Positions 1-13,150 of a DNA stretch of 64,000 nucleotides are shown piece by piece (positions within the stretch are counted from its first letter, which is position 1; every line of letters starts with the position of its first letter). Both the position numbers and the translations under genes were made by a program. The notes under the pieces are model-generated. The model was not told where the DNA came from. It saw only the letters and a list, made by a program, of their open reading frames with translations, and made no database searches. Origin of the DNA: Hypholoma sublateritium FD-334 SS-4 (taxonomy: Eukaryota; Basidiomycota; Agaricomycetes; Agaricales; Strophariaceae); the NCBI GenBank assembly GCA_000827495.1, contig KN817624.1, positions 65,803-129,802 of the forward strand, written 5' to 3'.

Positions 1-425
1 AGGTCTGATACCACTATGCGTATACGTACATTTGGCTCAGCATCCTTGTTTATTTCTACATTCTGCTGTCACCGATGTTTTCACGATGTGATATACCAAG
101 AAAATACGAGATATAGAGTATTAACTATTGTAACACTGTTAAACTAATATAAGTGTTACGAGTCTTCGTCTTTCATTTTATAATTTTACAGGTGATGTGA
201 GTCTGCCGTACGCTTCTAAAGTTCAAATGGCATGGTTGAGGCCATAAACTCGCCGTAAACGCAAATATTTTTTAATCTATGTACTACTTACCCTGGAAAA
301 ACAAATGATGCGTTTTATTTTATCTTTTCCTGTCTCAGGGGTGTGGGAATTTAGTGTGCTGCTTCGGGGTTGAAATTTGCCGCGTCAGCTTGAAAGTGAA
401 CTACATACTCTACTTATACCTTGTC
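1..425. other. 5' flank, no gene seen
   Basis: This AT-rich stretch holds no supportable reading frame. It presumably carries the promoter and 5' untranslated region of the DUF202 gene that starts at 426, but I see no clear TATA element. Confidence 0.5.
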
Positions 426-1213
426 ATGTCTAAACTCTTGCGGAGTATTGCATCTGGACGGTCCCCCGGACCAAGAGAAACTACTATGGCACCATATGGA
501 ACACCCGTAGATTCAACATCAAGGCTCGATGTTTCAAAAAGCGCTGAGACAGACGCTGTGGGTTCGGAAGGGCGTCTTGAAAGTCGAGAAGGTACCCTCG
601 ATTCCTCTTCTTCAAGTCCAGGAGATCACCCAAATTTTAAACCAAAAGACATGGAAACCCAAATCGTATCACACCAATGCGAGCCGTCGTCTTCCGCAGC
701 CAATCCCGACCCGACCGCGAGCTCCCAACGACTTACGCAGCAGAAAAGAATATCTCGCAGGCGGAGGATGGTCAACCCTCAACTAGTACTGGAGAATTGC
801 GGCAGTGTCGCTCGAGATCATCTTGCTTCTGAACGAACATTCCTGGCTTATGTTCGGACGAGTCTTGCGCTGGCGAGCGCCGGCGTTGCCTTGGTTCAGC
901 TGTTTACTATAGCCGATCTCACGTCAATCTCAGATTCTAATCGACAAATTCAGCGATTTGCAAGACCTTTGGGAGTGGCAATGGTTCTCTTTGCCCTGAT
1001 TATGCTAGGGATAGGTAGGATTCCTCCCTGTCACTTTTCTACGTATCTGAATGCTCACAGTGCGTATTAGGCGTGTATAGGTATTTTCTGGTCCAGAATT
1101 CCCTTCCAAAGCAGAAATTTCCACCTGCAAGGCTCTCTGTTGCCTTGATATCGTTCATTCTGGGAGGTATCACTATTGTATTATTTGGTGCACTACTCAG
1201 TGCGAAGACTTGA
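426..1213 (+). CDS. DUF202 domain membrane protein
   Basis: Exons 426-1014 and 1071-1213 encode 243 residues; the 56-base intron is GT-AG. The first in-frame ATG is at 426; an upstream extension would need a GTG start. The first ~130 residues are Ser/Pro-rich, charged and probably disordered. The rest is a DUF202 domain: the signature ERTFLAYVRTSLAL begins the first of three predicted membrane segments, the second lies around LGVAMVLFALIMLGIG, and exon 2 gives the third (ISFILGGITIVLFGALL). DUF202 is the membrane part of small YidH-type proteins and of Vtc1 of the vacuolar polyphosphate polymerase. The long hydrophilic N-terminus is unlike Vtc1, so I call only the domain. An alternative acceptor at 1080 would shift the frame and lose the third segment. 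Confidence 0.85.
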
Positions 1214-1711
1214 CACCCAAGGTGGAATCACAATAATGGTGCGCCCGTAGTGTCCATTTCCCAGTTTCCCACTGAGCCAAAGACTCTGTACCCGTTTAGC
1301 GCATCCATCTGGTGGCGGTGCATGCGATATGCCACTGGAAAATGTCACTGATCCAGAGCGTGAAGAAATGTTTGTCCCTGTACATAGGCCCCCAACAAAG
1401 GAAGAAAAGGAAGAATGTTGGTATCCTTGACACGTTTCTTGGATCGTAGAACTTGAACATGATTGGATCAGTCTGATTCATCTCAGGAGCTGACCCAGGT
1501 CATCTTATCCTATGAGATTCAAATGAAAGATATCAAGCTAAGAACTCATGTAAGTGCAACCTTCCAACTAGTTGTCTCGGTGCCCATCCTCCTCCTTTTC
1601 TGACCCAGATGTACATGATTGCAACATCGCCGCATAGTTTCCAGGAAGTATGTATTGTGTATACTTCATTTATTTGGAAATATAACCCACTGACAGTCGC
1701 CATAGCTGACT

Positions 1712-2220
1712 ATGGCTCAATCTCCGACTTCGCTCCCTCCACCCTTTGACTCAATATCATCACATCAAATACCACCGCAGCAATCACCCCGGGCGCAAAC
1801 AACGTATATACATTGACACAGGTGGCCGCTCGCACGCCGCAGGAGAGATTCGCCCGGCAGCGAAGCGATATCATGGTGAACAGCTGCCAAACGGCTGCAC
1901 TGGCGTCAGCGACACCGAGGCTCGTGTGTATTGCTAGATGGTCGCGTGCAATCCTCCTGTCGTTCTCGCCTTAGCGGCGGATTGAAAAGGTTGAACGTTG
2001 AACTCTCGATAAGCATCTTCGGTCTGTGCTGATTCCTTGACTTGCGAAATGAGCTGGGCGCTATGTGGTGTAGTCTTTCTTGCGGCGTACTTTGCTGTTT
2101 TCTGGAGGTGTTCCAGGCTGCGATTAAATCGGCATGGATTCTCTGTTTCTGGGAAGCGGTGCTGTGCTTGGTTTTCTTTGGATGAAGGCTCTGTGGTAAA
2201 TCAGGAACACTATTCTTGAG
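1712..2220 (+). pseudogene. possible decayed membrane-protein gene
   Basis: An ATG at 1712 opens a Pro/Ser-rich frame that stops after about 34 codons. A shifted frame (starting near 1821) then continues with a protein-like stretch containing TPQERFARQRSDIMVN. Further on, near 2050-2190, two overlapping frames encode hydrophobic segments (WALCGVVFLAAYFAVF and then FQAAIKSAWILCFWEAV) that would form membrane helices if the frame were continuous. I cannot join them with normal introns. This reads like a degraded gene for a small membrane protein, but no family is recognised and chance is possible. Confidence 0.2.
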
Positions 2221-3480
2221 AACTCTCTTACATCTGAGCAAGCGATGTGACCTTTTGGTTTAATTTGGTCGTCGTTCACAGGGCCCGTGCAAATGCTGAG
2301 TGGCTTCAGCAGAAAGTTCCGCCGGCTTTGTCCCGTACGTCGCCTATCCGTACTTTAGCGTGACGCCTATGACCTTGGTGAAGAGTACGTCAAAAAAGTA
2401 AGATTGCTTGAGATCATGATAATTGCTTCTAACATTGGATATTAAGTATGTACCACATGCACATACGCCTTGAGATCTTGCTATGCATGGATATGATGAG
2501 GCCGAACGCCCTCCTGAGTTTGAGAGGATTTTTATATCATGGGAAGAACTTGTGGTATTTGCTTTTGCAGTGAATATCATCAATACGAGAGTGAATGTGA
2601 TTTCTTTTTAAAAAGACACTACGGGCCTAGGAGGAGTTATGCGTCGCTCCGCCGCCGTTTTCCGACGCCGACGATGCGTCCTGGGAGCCCACGTGCACGA
2701 ATCTGGCCTGATCTACACTCATAGACTGTCAATTCGCGCATCGATGGGCCAGTAAAAGTAAGAGACCCTTTTGAATGTGGAGTTCGCGCGAGTGACACTG
2801 GGAAGGAGACTTCCCATGCTAACAAGGTCAAGTTTTCCCTGCGGGGCTCACAAGGGGCCCAAGTGAACTTTCCCGAGGTAGCGTCCGTCTCGACGGCATC
2901 CCCAGCGCCTTTCTAAGTACTACTGCACTGATGCCCGCGTGTCATTCCTCATTGTCCCAGCCTCAGTGGTCTATTACTTATCGAGCTGGGGAAAAACGAG
3001 CGTCGGGCTCAGGACCGCGACTGCGATGGCCGAGGCCTCCATTGAACACGGGAAATTGCTCGAGGAATATAATGACGGAGACTGTCGCGTGGATGGTGGT
3101 CACAATACGCTGTTCACACTGCGCCGAGTTTGGTCGTTTTGCCAGTGGAACCAGTTTTCTTGATCTTTTTAGAGAATGAACGATATGTCATTCGATCCCT
3201 AAATTCATCCCTTGACGGGAGAAAATGAGCCCTGACATCAATAAGACGGAAACTGAGAGGAAAAGTGTACCCAAAGTGCAAGGGGTTGGCTGCGGGGACA
3301 ACAGCGCGGGATAAAGATTCCGTTTTCATAGACATTCGCGGCGCCACTCGGAATGCGTATTCCTAACTATTGATTATTTATGCCTGGGCGGAGCAGGGGT
3401 GCGCGTGAGATGTAACTAAGGGTAGACTTAAAACATATACATAATAGAAATAAACAGAGAAGCATTACATATGGTGCAGT

Positions 3481-3512
3481 TGTAACTTGTCTCCTTTGTA
3501 ACTTGTCTCCTT
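3481..3512. repeat. perfect 16-bp tandem duplication
   Basis: The unit TGTAACTTGTCTCCTT occurs twice in direct contact (3481-3496 and 3497-3512). It is a small local duplication with no visible function. Confidence 0.9.
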
Positions 3513-5387
3513 CTCGAAGTCGTGCGTTGCGTCCCATGTCGCGCCTCCGGCTGAACCAGAGTAAATAAAAATAAAAATATACGCTGTCAGATGGAAGGTC
3601 AGGACAGTCTCCACTTCGCAATCTTTTTAGTACTAAGTAAACACCTGCTTGAAGCTTTGTCCTGCAGAAATCCACGCTCATTTTACTGAGCGCCTCAAGC
3701 TCCAGGCTCGTTAACTCCGCGTCTAATCATCAGGGCTGCCGGGCGTTCGGATCCCTCCAGGCTTGAAATGTGTGTCGTTCAGGTCCCGGGGGTGCGACGT
3801 GACAATGTGAGTCCTCGACTTCATGCAGGCTAATGCCTGCCTCACGTAGCTCGCTGGGCTGAATATGCTTCATGTTGAGGGTATCGCTAATTGACTCGGA
3901 GTGCACAAGCTCAATCGCATTCTCGCATCGGTGGAAAGCGGCTTCACCTATCCGTGTGCTTTGTTTGACCGAACCGTTGAACTTAGCGGATATCATTTCT
4001 GATACTGCAACCTCGTGTATGATGCATGGTCCGCGTCCTTCTACTCTGTTTTTGTATTCCAGTCCGCCGAGTCGGTAAGTCCGGTAAGTGGGAGTGATCA
4101 TATTTACCCGCACCCACCTTGGGGGTTCTTCCAGAAACCCGGTTGGCAGGCCCGAAATGACTTGTAGTAAGTAGTATGTACTCTGTTTGTGGCTTTCTCC
4201 AACGGAACCTTACGATATACGTCACTTCGTGAACTTGACTGAGATGTGCGATTTTTCTACCTGTCGTCGATATTAGCTTGTTTTTCTGGCATTTATGTAT
4301 GTACGAAGGTCAACTTGTGGTAGAGAATGTGTATGAGCCATGGTGTTTATGGAAATTCGGATACAATCCAGTTGCAATCCAGCTGCAGGTTAGTAGCAGG
4401 TCTGGTTCTTTGTGGCCGCGAGATCAGGAAAAGTTTTACAAAAGGGCAGAGATAGTAGAAACCTGGGGGTTGCCCAGGGGTCCGACCTTAAACAAACCAT
4501 TATCCGATCATGCCGCCGCCGCAAGATATGTGCACTGTGCAGGGTCTGGACATAGCCACAAAAATGCACAGCATTTGAGTGGGAATATTGACATTCGTGG
4601 ACGAAATGACCCTGAGTACTTATCAGAGATGGAGCGATCTGCTCATTCTTGGCTCATTCCTAACTCATCCGTGTAAGCAACGTCCAAGCGGAGCCTCTAG
4701 AAAGAGCACCGACATGGCCAAGGTGAGCTATGGGTAGTCCGACGTCATGAATAACATCTGGTTAAACTAGTAAGTTCCACCTCTTGAACTTTCGGCGCGC
4801 AGTCGCCAACCCTCTCCCCTTTGGGAAACAGACCTGCTCCGGCAGGACGAACGGACCGACTGGACAAACATATGCCACCACAGGATATGACATCTTTCTC
4901 CGAGGCTTTAGCCTTTGTCCGCGCTGCTTGATAATTGTTTACTGGAAGTTTGCATGTTTTCCATGACGATGTGGGCATGCATGTCATGGGTTAAGCATTA
5001 TTCTGAGCAAGCATAAAGCGGGAAAAATTATCTTTTCGTCTGGATCTCCGAAAGATGAAGGTGGCGACAAGGTAGAGAAGGCAATCAGTTTTGATAAGAT
5101 ATTTCGCTTACATCTGACCAGAGCGAATTAGGCGTCCGCTTAAAATATGCCTTGGGGAGCGACATGAGTGCTCATGAAGATTGTCGGTGCGTTGTCCCGA
5201 GCGCAAATCACGACGCACGTCAATACAGCTTCTGATCGGCCGGCCACCGGTGGAAACGGGAACACAGCCTTTCGTCCTCCACCGCGAGTCGGAAATATAA
5301 GGCCCTTCACATTTCAATGGCGTTTAATCCCTCGTTCATTGTTCAAAGCAGGCCCTTTACCCATACCCCTTGAATATCTGATCCTTC

Positions 5388-6233
5388 ATGCCATTCATAG
5401 AGCTGATATCCTTTGTTGCAACCGACTTCCTTCATGAAGATATGTCGGGAGAAGACTCGCCTCTGACCTTGCTTGGAGCATCGGAAGGATGTCTAGAGTA
5501 TGCTTCCAAACATTTTAACATCATAAATCACTCAATAAAAGTATTTAGTGTAGTTCAAGGGCGGCAGATAGAAAATAGCAGCCAAGTATACTTCATTACA
5601 AGTAAGCCCTTGTGACATGTGTGATTATATTTGCACTGACATTTCTCTCCTCGTTTAAGCATGGAAAACATACGATCTGTACGACAGTGCGACTCGAGAA
5701 GGAGGCTATGCTTCTTTTATGGCGTACCTCATGCACCACACAATTATGGATCCTTGTGTGCACCATTTCGAGGTCGACGGGGACCCTCATCAAGCCCTCG
5801 CGGCTCCTGTCACCGAGATCGTAATTCTCAGATGCAAGAGCGCCGGTGACTGGGGATGGGATCAAGAGCTATTTTCCGGGATCAAGGGGGCTAAGAAGGG
5901 ACTGAATATGGTCCAAGGGAGCTACCCCCCTCTGCGGTGGGGCGAAGTCACGGATATTGGGGACTCCGGGTCTTATTGCATGTTTGTGGGGTGGGATAGC
6001 GTGCAGGTAATGTATCTGCAACTCACAAGAACAGCATCTCTAATAAGTAGCATCTGTAGGCGCATTTCCGCGCAGTCAGAGAGCAGCCACTTCAAAGGCA
6101 CGTTAACAAAATTAGACAAACAACGTCTCTCATCGACGCCAAGCATGTAATCTTCAAAAGCATACGGCGCCCAAAAGAAAAGCGGTATCTTCCGGAGAGG
6201 ATGGCAGGATTCCGTATACATTCGTCCCTATAA
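5388..6233 (+). CDS. dimeric alpha-beta-barrel (ABM-like) protein
   Basis: Exons 5388-5497, 5549-5601, 5660-6006 and 6060-6233 give 227 residues with three GT-AG introns of 51, 58 and 53 bases. The start MPFIELISFVATD and the repeated pattern of a beta strand, a helix and a W-x-T/S-Y segment match a common basidiomycete family with two ferredoxin-like (dimeric alpha-beta barrel, ABM/EthD-like) modules. The first module covers roughly residues 1-75. The second starts near the motif APVTEIVILRCK and runs to GWDSVQAHF. Such folds bind small aromatic or quinone-like compounds in mono-oxygenases, but most fungal members have no known reaction, so no function is assigned. The first intron joins GA to T and restores the frame that otherwise drifts into AT-rich nonsense. 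Confidence 0.8.
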
Positions 6234-8256
6234 CGCAATATCTTTATATACTAATATCTAACTTATCATTATTATACATACTTTTCTTGTACTCCATAGT
6301 GTCTTGTAACGCTAATTTCATTCGTCACTCCGATATTCATGTATCAGCCCACCGCCAAATCAGATTTTCCCGTTACAGTGCGATCCCCGGCGCAATCTCA
6401 CCTATCTCACCGCTGCGTATGCTTTCTAGATGATGTCTTCAAAAACCTTGATACTTTGATAGCGACGGCCTACTAAGTAATATATAGCTAACTTTAGAAA
6501 GCATGCATACAAGAGGTTCGTTGGTCAGAAGACGTGCAACGCGTGATGGAAGACAAAAAATCTTACGAAATGGACAAACAAAGAGGTTAAGCGAGAAGCG
6601 TCAATGCTGTTCGAAGGGCGGAAAATAAACATCTATTCACTTTTGGAGAGACTGAAAAACCTGCCACCGATTATAGAAGTACTTGTCCGGGTTCTCGATG
6701 AAGAACGCACCTAGAAGCGTATGTGCTCATCGAAGCGTTCGGGACTTGACCGGTTGACCATTGAACGTTTGAACGTTGAACGACGTCAAGCAAGCGTCGC
6801 ATACAATGATAGCTACCTAATAGTAAGGTTCCCGCTGCCCGGGCCGTTTTTGAATCGATAACACATTTGTGGAAGTCCCAAAAAGCTGAACAAACCGATG
6901 ACCAGACTGGAAGGCTGAAATTGGTGACACTGTTTTTATGTCCTTTCATCAGTTTTCCAAAGCTCACGCGGAGAAGTTGTTCGGCCGACTACCCAGCTGC
7001 AAGCAAGAAGGTCGAAGAATGCTAAGCGTGAGAAAAAAGAAGTGATGGCGCCGGCACTGCCGCACTGGTCGAGACGCACCTGTGCAGAGATGTTTAAGGG
7101 ATGGTGCGAGGGACCACTTAGTAAGAATTAGCGGGGTCAAACTGTATCTTCAATGGCAAGAACGATAAAGAGTCATAGTATGATAAGTATATTATATACA
7201 AGCTACGCCACAGTGGATGCGCTTCACGCGCGGCATGCAAGTAAATAGATTGTAGTTTTATTGGAAATCCAGGGCAAATCCAGGGCGAAGTTCAAAAATA
7301 ACCTTGTCCTGATTGAACTTAGTAATAGCCTGACAGGGCTTTTGGTCGCGCAAAGTAATCATACACCCATCATATTTCGCTCGAGCATCGAATGCATTAG
7401 CACTAAGTATTACGATAATTTCAACAACGTGCGCTCAAGTAGGTACGTTTATTGGATCCGTGCCGATATCTTTTACGAAGCCTTGTGCTGCGACATGTCA
7501 GATAGTAAGGTAATCCGCCGGAATTCATAGGTGGAAAGCGGCGTGAGAGAAACATTATATACCAAGAAAGATCGGCACCGAAAGCGAGCACGATAGGCAC
7601 GAAATTGAATTTAACAGACCCAGACATAGGCTGATGGTAAGAGCGTTTCTATTGTCCTGCTGACTGCTCTACGACCCTTTCCAAATAGACCTCATAATGC
7701 CGACAACCCGAGAAGCGGTCACTGGCAATGAATTCCTCAATAATTATTAGCTGCTACCGTTTGGCTACCGTGATCGTACATTACCCCCATCCCCACACCA
7801 TGATGAATCTGATCATGCATCATGCATCCTATCAGCTGTGTTCCAGTGTTTGCTAATTGACTTCCCGTTTTCCTTGTTGATTCTGAACATGTTCGTGAAC
7901 TAAAAAGATGCTGATCGGTTTAATGAATCAAAATAAGACGTACGCACGTACACGCTTAACATTTCATTTCAACTTATTCTGTGAGCTCAAAGACCAGGAC
8001 CTAAGCAACGGATATGAACGGCCGTTCTAAAGGAATGCCGTCCAAAGAAGAAATCGGCCAATCCTTTCCCGTGAGTAGATTGCTAGTATTCTCGGATCGC
8101 ATACAAATTCTGACCGTTGCGTATGTGCGCTTTTGTCGCGCGGTATGTAAGTGTTTCAAGATAAAAGCCCAGCCATTATGCACACGATAATCGGTACTCT
8201 TCGATACCCCTACCTCATTTCACTCTTCACTCAAATTGATAAGGCTTATCTATCTT
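6234..8256. other. intergenic, nothing recognised
   Basis: Two kilobases of AT-rich sequence without a recognisable gene. Short frames near 6671-6967 and 7261-7530 have no family features or plausible introns. The distal part must contain the promoter of the MFS gene at 8257. Confidence 0.5.
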
Positions 8257-10130
8257 ATGTCCCGCCCTTCTGACGCACCCGAATTATGGAATGGTCAGGC
8301 AGAGAAGGAGGGTGTCCAATTCGGTGAATTGTCTTCCAACGCCATCAAAAAATCCACCGAAGACGGCGACGTGAATGTTACTGACCTCTTCATATTGCGA
8401 ATCCCGGAGAGGCTTCGATATCGCAAAGAAACACCTTTCCAATTTAACTATGCCCTGACAATCGCATTTTCTTGCTCAGGAGCTATATGTGGGTTCAGTA
8501 TAGTTAACATTCAATGAAATCATACTTAAATGATCGGACAGTGATAGCAAACCTATACTATTGCCAACCGCTTCTTAGTAGGTTGGCCTTCGAATATGCA
8601 TTCCAACACAATGGTGACGATAGTGGCATAATAGTTGCTATGGCCGGTTCGTTTGGCGTGAACAACGAGCGCGTATCTCGGTATGTGTGAACTTGAATCC
8701 TTATTCAATATTGCGTCATTCATTCACCTTGAATTATTTGCGCAGAATCCCTACGTTGGTACAAGTCGGGTGGGTAACTTTTGGTCTTAACATACGCTGC
8801 TTATGCTGTCAACTAATTTGGTTCAATACTTATACGTACTAGGTATGCCCTGGGATTGCTGACAATTTGCCCGCTGGGGGACATTGTCCGAAGACGTCAG
8901 CTGATACTCGTCATGACATTTATCACGACGCTTCTCTCTATTGGCCTTGCGGTGACCCAGAAAGTCGTTGTTTTCGAGGCGATAAACTTTCTAATGGGTT
9001 TCACAAATGTGGCTGCGCAGATCCTCATCCCCCTCGTTGCCGAAATTGCCCCAATTGAGCGACGGGGTTTCGCGTACTCCATCATGCTTGCTGGACTCAT
9101 GTTCGGTATTCTTTTTGCTCGCGTGGTAGCCGGCATCATAGGGGATTTTTTTGCGTGGCGCATTGTGTATTACGCGGCTGTTACGCTGCAGTCCATTGTT
9201 CTCATAGGACTTTACCTTATGTTGCCGGACTACCCCTCTTCAAACGTCGGACTTCCTTACTGGAAGATACACTGGTCTATGGGTAAGTTGGCAGTAACGG
9301 AGCCCATTGTAGTTCAGGCGACCCTCATCAACATTGGGACGAGCGCCTGCTTCGCTTATTATTGGGTCACCTTGACTTTCCTTTTGGGTGGACCTCCATA
9401 TAATTACTCTACGTGCGTCACAGAAAACCTAGGACCTATGTTCGACATTAACTCAGTACTCACCGAATTCTCCAGACTCGATATCGGACTTTTCGGCCTT
9501 CTCGGTATGGCTGGAGTAGCGGCTGGACCCATATGTGGCCGACTCGTGGATCAAATGCACCCTTGGCACGCAATACTTATTCCAACAGCTCTTCTTTTGC
9601 TATTCCAAGCTATACAAACGGCTGCAGGAGGTATACATATTTCTGCAGTGATTATTTCATGCTTTGGGCTCGATTTCCTTCAGCAAATACAAGGAATCGC
9701 TCTTGTCGTGTCCATACTAAGGTCAGTCGCAACTATCTGAGTCTCTATATCAACACAAGGTCGAGGGCTGATGCCTCCCTCGCAGCGTATCCAGCACTGC
9801 TATTTCACGACTCAACGCCATTTATATTCTATCAGTGCGTCCTTTGCCGAGGATTCATGTTCATACACATATCTGACAGAAGTGGCAAAGTTCTATATTG
9901 GTCAACTTATTGGCACCTCAGTGGGAACTATCATATTCATTCAATATGGATGGCGCGCAGCTGGTGCATTCGGTATGGCACTATATGGATTTCAGCTCTT
10001 TGTATTGGGGTTACGGGGCCCTCATTGCAGGCAGTACACGTGGTTTGGATACGAAGGCGGATTCAGTTTTCGACGGAAATTACAGTCAAGCGAAATATCA
10101 CAACCCTCATACACCCCAGATGCAAATTGA
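8257..10130 (+). CDS. MFS transporter, paralogue A
   Basis: Eight exons: 8257-8488, 8542-8577, 8635-8680, 8746-8769, 8843-9412, 9476-9721, 9786-9834, 9891-10130; 480 residues. It is a major facilitator superfamily permease with about 12 membrane segments. Diagnostic stretches are ANLYYCQPLL in helix 1, PLGDIVRRRQL in the helix 2-3 loop (MFS motif A), a conserved LPDYPS in the central loop and RGPHCRQYTWFGYEGG at the end. The substrate is unknown; related proteins are annotated as drug or small-molecule transporters. All internal exon lengths (36, 46, 24, 570, 246, 49) equal those of the inverted neighbour at 10565-12625, which guided the splice choices. The C-terminal tail is short, about 70 residues less than in the neighbour. 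A straight read of the frames without introns fails repeatedly. Confidence 0.88.
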
Positions 10131-10564
10131 CATATCTTTTTTGTTGCATAGGTTTCCCAAACTTATCCCTTCTCACACAAAAGTCTCAATTATATTTTGA
10201 ATTCTCGACTGTGTCAGTCCCTTTGGTAAATTTGGAAGAACTTGAATAAAGGGCCCCTCGCACTGATGGCGCTAGCTGCAAGATGACCCTTGAAGGTAGG
10301 AATTAGTAGGACCTACCCGTTTATCCCACCTGCCAGCACTTCAAGATAACCCTTCAAGCTCGTCAATCTTACAGGAGCTGAGAGCTTGCTGCAAAATTGT
10401 GTGGATCAGTAAGCCGTGTTAAATTCTAGGCGGTAGTATTGATCGTACATATTTCTACACAAAGCAAGTACAATGCTAAAACTTTCCAGTTCGTTGCAGG
10501 CGTGAGTGTGCCGTGGGTATTAGAGGTAAAAGGTATACAACCCAATAGACGAGGTCATACACAA
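10131..10564. other. convergent spacer between MFS paralogues
   Basis: The 434 bases between the two stop codons contain only AT-rich non-coding DNA, presumably both 3' untranslated regions and polyadenylation sites. No inverted repeat or element that could explain the inverted duplication is obvious by eye. Confidence 0.6.
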
Positions 10565-12625
10565 TCAAACCTCTGACTGCGGTGCGCTGACTTTTGACAC
10601 TTCTGCGACGGAGGTAGCAGAGCTGGTCTTAATTGTTTCGTCGTCCTTCCTGGCAATGCTTGATTTTTCAAGCGCGGCATGTTGAGAATCGCTCGCCACG
10701 GCAGTGTTTTTGGACGGATTTGGCGACTCTTTGTCCATCTCTTTCTCCCCGAGCGTAGCGATGCTTCGCCTATTTGTCTCCCGCTCTCTCTCTTCCTCCA
10801 TGCGCTTCTTCTCGGCCAAGACACTCTTGCGGTACTCCAGCCCTCCTTCGTATCCAAACCACGTGTAGCGTTTGCAGTGTGGGCCTCGAATAAGAAGTAT
10901 AAAGAGCTGCCAGGCGTAGAAGGCCATGGAAAGGGTGGCTCCGGCACGCCAGCCGAAATGAACAAAAACGTGGGTGCCCACAGAGGTTCCTATTACCTGC
11001 CCAATGAAGATCTGTGGTAGCAGAAATTAGCTACATATTTTTTTGGCAGATCAAATGCCGAATGCTCACTGCTAGGATCGACACGGCGTTCAGCCTTGCC
11101 CTTGCAGATGTCGATATGCTGGATGAAAATAGAAAATAATCAGGTCACATGAAACGACTGGCGGAGCTGCGGTAGACGCACCTAAATACAGCCGTGGTCA
11201 ACGAGACTTGCAGCATTTGTCGGAAGACATCCAGGCCAAAAGTAGCAACAATGACAGCTCCAACGTTTATACCACCTGCTCCCGTCTGCACGGATTGGAA
11301 CACGAGAAGCATGAGTATTCCGAGAAGTGACGCATACCATGGGACAAGACGATCAATGAAATGCCCCACGAAAGGCCCAATCGCAACTCCCGCCATGCCC
11401 ACCAGGCCGAAGAGACCTATGACCAATCTATAATTAGAGCGAGTGATATGTCAGCCGGAGCTCCGTCCCGCCAAATTTTAAGGACTAACGTCGAGTAGAA
11501 ATACGGTGGTCCGCCAAGCAAGAAGGTGAGCGTTACCCAGAAGTTGCTAAAGCATGCACTTGACGCCATATTGACGAGGCATGCTTGGATTAAAATGGGC
11601 TCCGTTACAGAAAATTTGGCCATTGTCCACAAGATCTTGAGGTATGTAAGGTCGGCGTTTTTCGAGGGATAGTCTGGAAGCATGAAGTAACTTCCGAAGA
11701 GCACGAGAGTTTGTACGCCGATGGAGAAGTAGTACACAACACGCCACGAAACAAATTGTGCGATGACACCGGCAAGGACTCGAGCGATGAGAATGCCAAA
11801 GAGGAGGCCGGATAGGACGACGGAGATCGCGGAAGCGCGCCTATTCTCAGGGGCGAGATCTGCAGCGAGGGGGATGAGGATTTGGGGGGTCACTGTCAGA
11901 ACACCGACAAGGAACGAGAGCGCTTCGAAGACCGCGAGATTATTGGTTACTGCGAGGCCGATAGTCAAGCATGTAGACAATGCGACAATGCAGAGAATTA
12001 GGGACCGTCGGCGCAGCAAGTCGCCCAGAGGAGAGATTAGCACCAAACCGGTTGCGTATCTGAACCCAGAAAACGATCTACTTTGATACACATTTTATTG
12101 ATATTTAATAAGAGGCTCACCCTGCCTGAACGAGAGTGGGGATTCTGCATGGAGATTGGTTGCAACGTTTAGGCTCGCATTAACGTTGGGCCGAAGACGA
12201 GATACACACCGAGAGACTTCACTGTAGGTAACATTGAAAGCGATTGAGAGCTGGACTGATAGGTTTCTCAATTGAGCGGTTCCAATGAATTCAGGACCCA
12301 GAACGTACTTAACAGGGGCTGGCAATAATACAAATTGGCGACGACTAAAAGTCAACCTTCAATTAGTTTTCTCGGTTTATGGATTATCTAGACACTCACT
12401 AAAGGTGCTGGCAAATCCGAAGGCAATATTCAAAGCTAACCCAAAGTGCGGTGGTTTCGCAGGATTGTATCGCAGATGCCGCGGAATGGGTAGAAATCCA
12501 AAATCCTTCGTGTATTCGAACTCCACGGCGTCCGGTTTCTCATAAGTCGCATTCACCTCAACAACCTTTACCATGGCTTCCTGAGGGTCCATGAAAGTGG
12601 CAGTCGGCGAGGGTTCGCCAGTCAT
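10565..12625 (-). CDS. MFS transporter, paralogue B
   Basis: Exons in reading order: 12400-12625, 12309-12344, 12210-12255, 12121-12144, 11490-12059, 11182-11427, 11070-11118 and 10565-11011; 547 residues. It has the same architecture as the gene at 8257: ANLYYCQPLLIQL in helix 1, PLGDLLRRRSL in motif A, MLPDYPSKN in the middle and RGPHCKRYTWFGYEGG after the last helix. It carries a long charged C-terminal tail with an EKKRMEEERERE stretch and a Ser/Thr-rich end, absent from the neighbour and probably cytosolic. All eight exons have counterparts and the six internal ones are the same length. The start ATG at 12625 follows upstream TTG-only extension codons. The substrate is unknown. Confidence 0.9.
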
Positions 12626-13150
12626 TGTGAGGGGAAGCAAAATTTGAAGGTGAATGATGCTCTAACATGAGTCTGTTTGTCCGTGATTTATAAGTAACGA
12701 GGTGACACGGAACGTGAGCCGGGGTCCGGCACGGGGGCAGTTTACATAAACGGATCCGAAAGGAAGAAATTTCCAAATAAAGAGTACACTGATGGCCCGA
12801 CCTCGAGTAAGTACTGTACCAAATCGACCAGCTCCTTTTCAAAGATTTGGCTTGACAGGGCCAAAAATTGGAACTGTCAGCATAGTCAGCAGAAGTTACT
12901 ACAAAATTTGAACTCCCTGCGAACTCCCCGCGCGAAGTTGAGATTTTGCGCGAGTGCTGATTTGGAGTGCAGTTTTGATCGATTGACCTCCCATTTATTA
13001 TCTGAACAGTAAATCACTACCGCGAAGTTTTGGAATCAATGTAGCATCGAAGTGCAGAAAATAATCCAAGGAATTTCATTGATTTCTCATCGTATGCTCT
13101 AGCGTAACTGCTTCGCCAGAATATCGTTATGCGAAAGTCCCACAAGCGCG
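12626..13150. other. intergenic
   Basis: A 525-base spacer holding the promoter of the minus-strand MFS gene and the 3' flank of the F-box-like gene. I see no gene or element. Confidence 0.5.

Larger units (their letters stand above)
1214..5387. other. gene-poor AT-rich stretch
   Basis: About 4.2 kb without a gene I can support. Open frames here are short, lack family resemblance and have no convincing splice structure. A possible decayed frame lies near 1712-2220 and a perfect 16-base tandem duplication at 3481-3512. The remainder looks like ordinary intergenic DNA or old relics. Confidence 0.5.
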
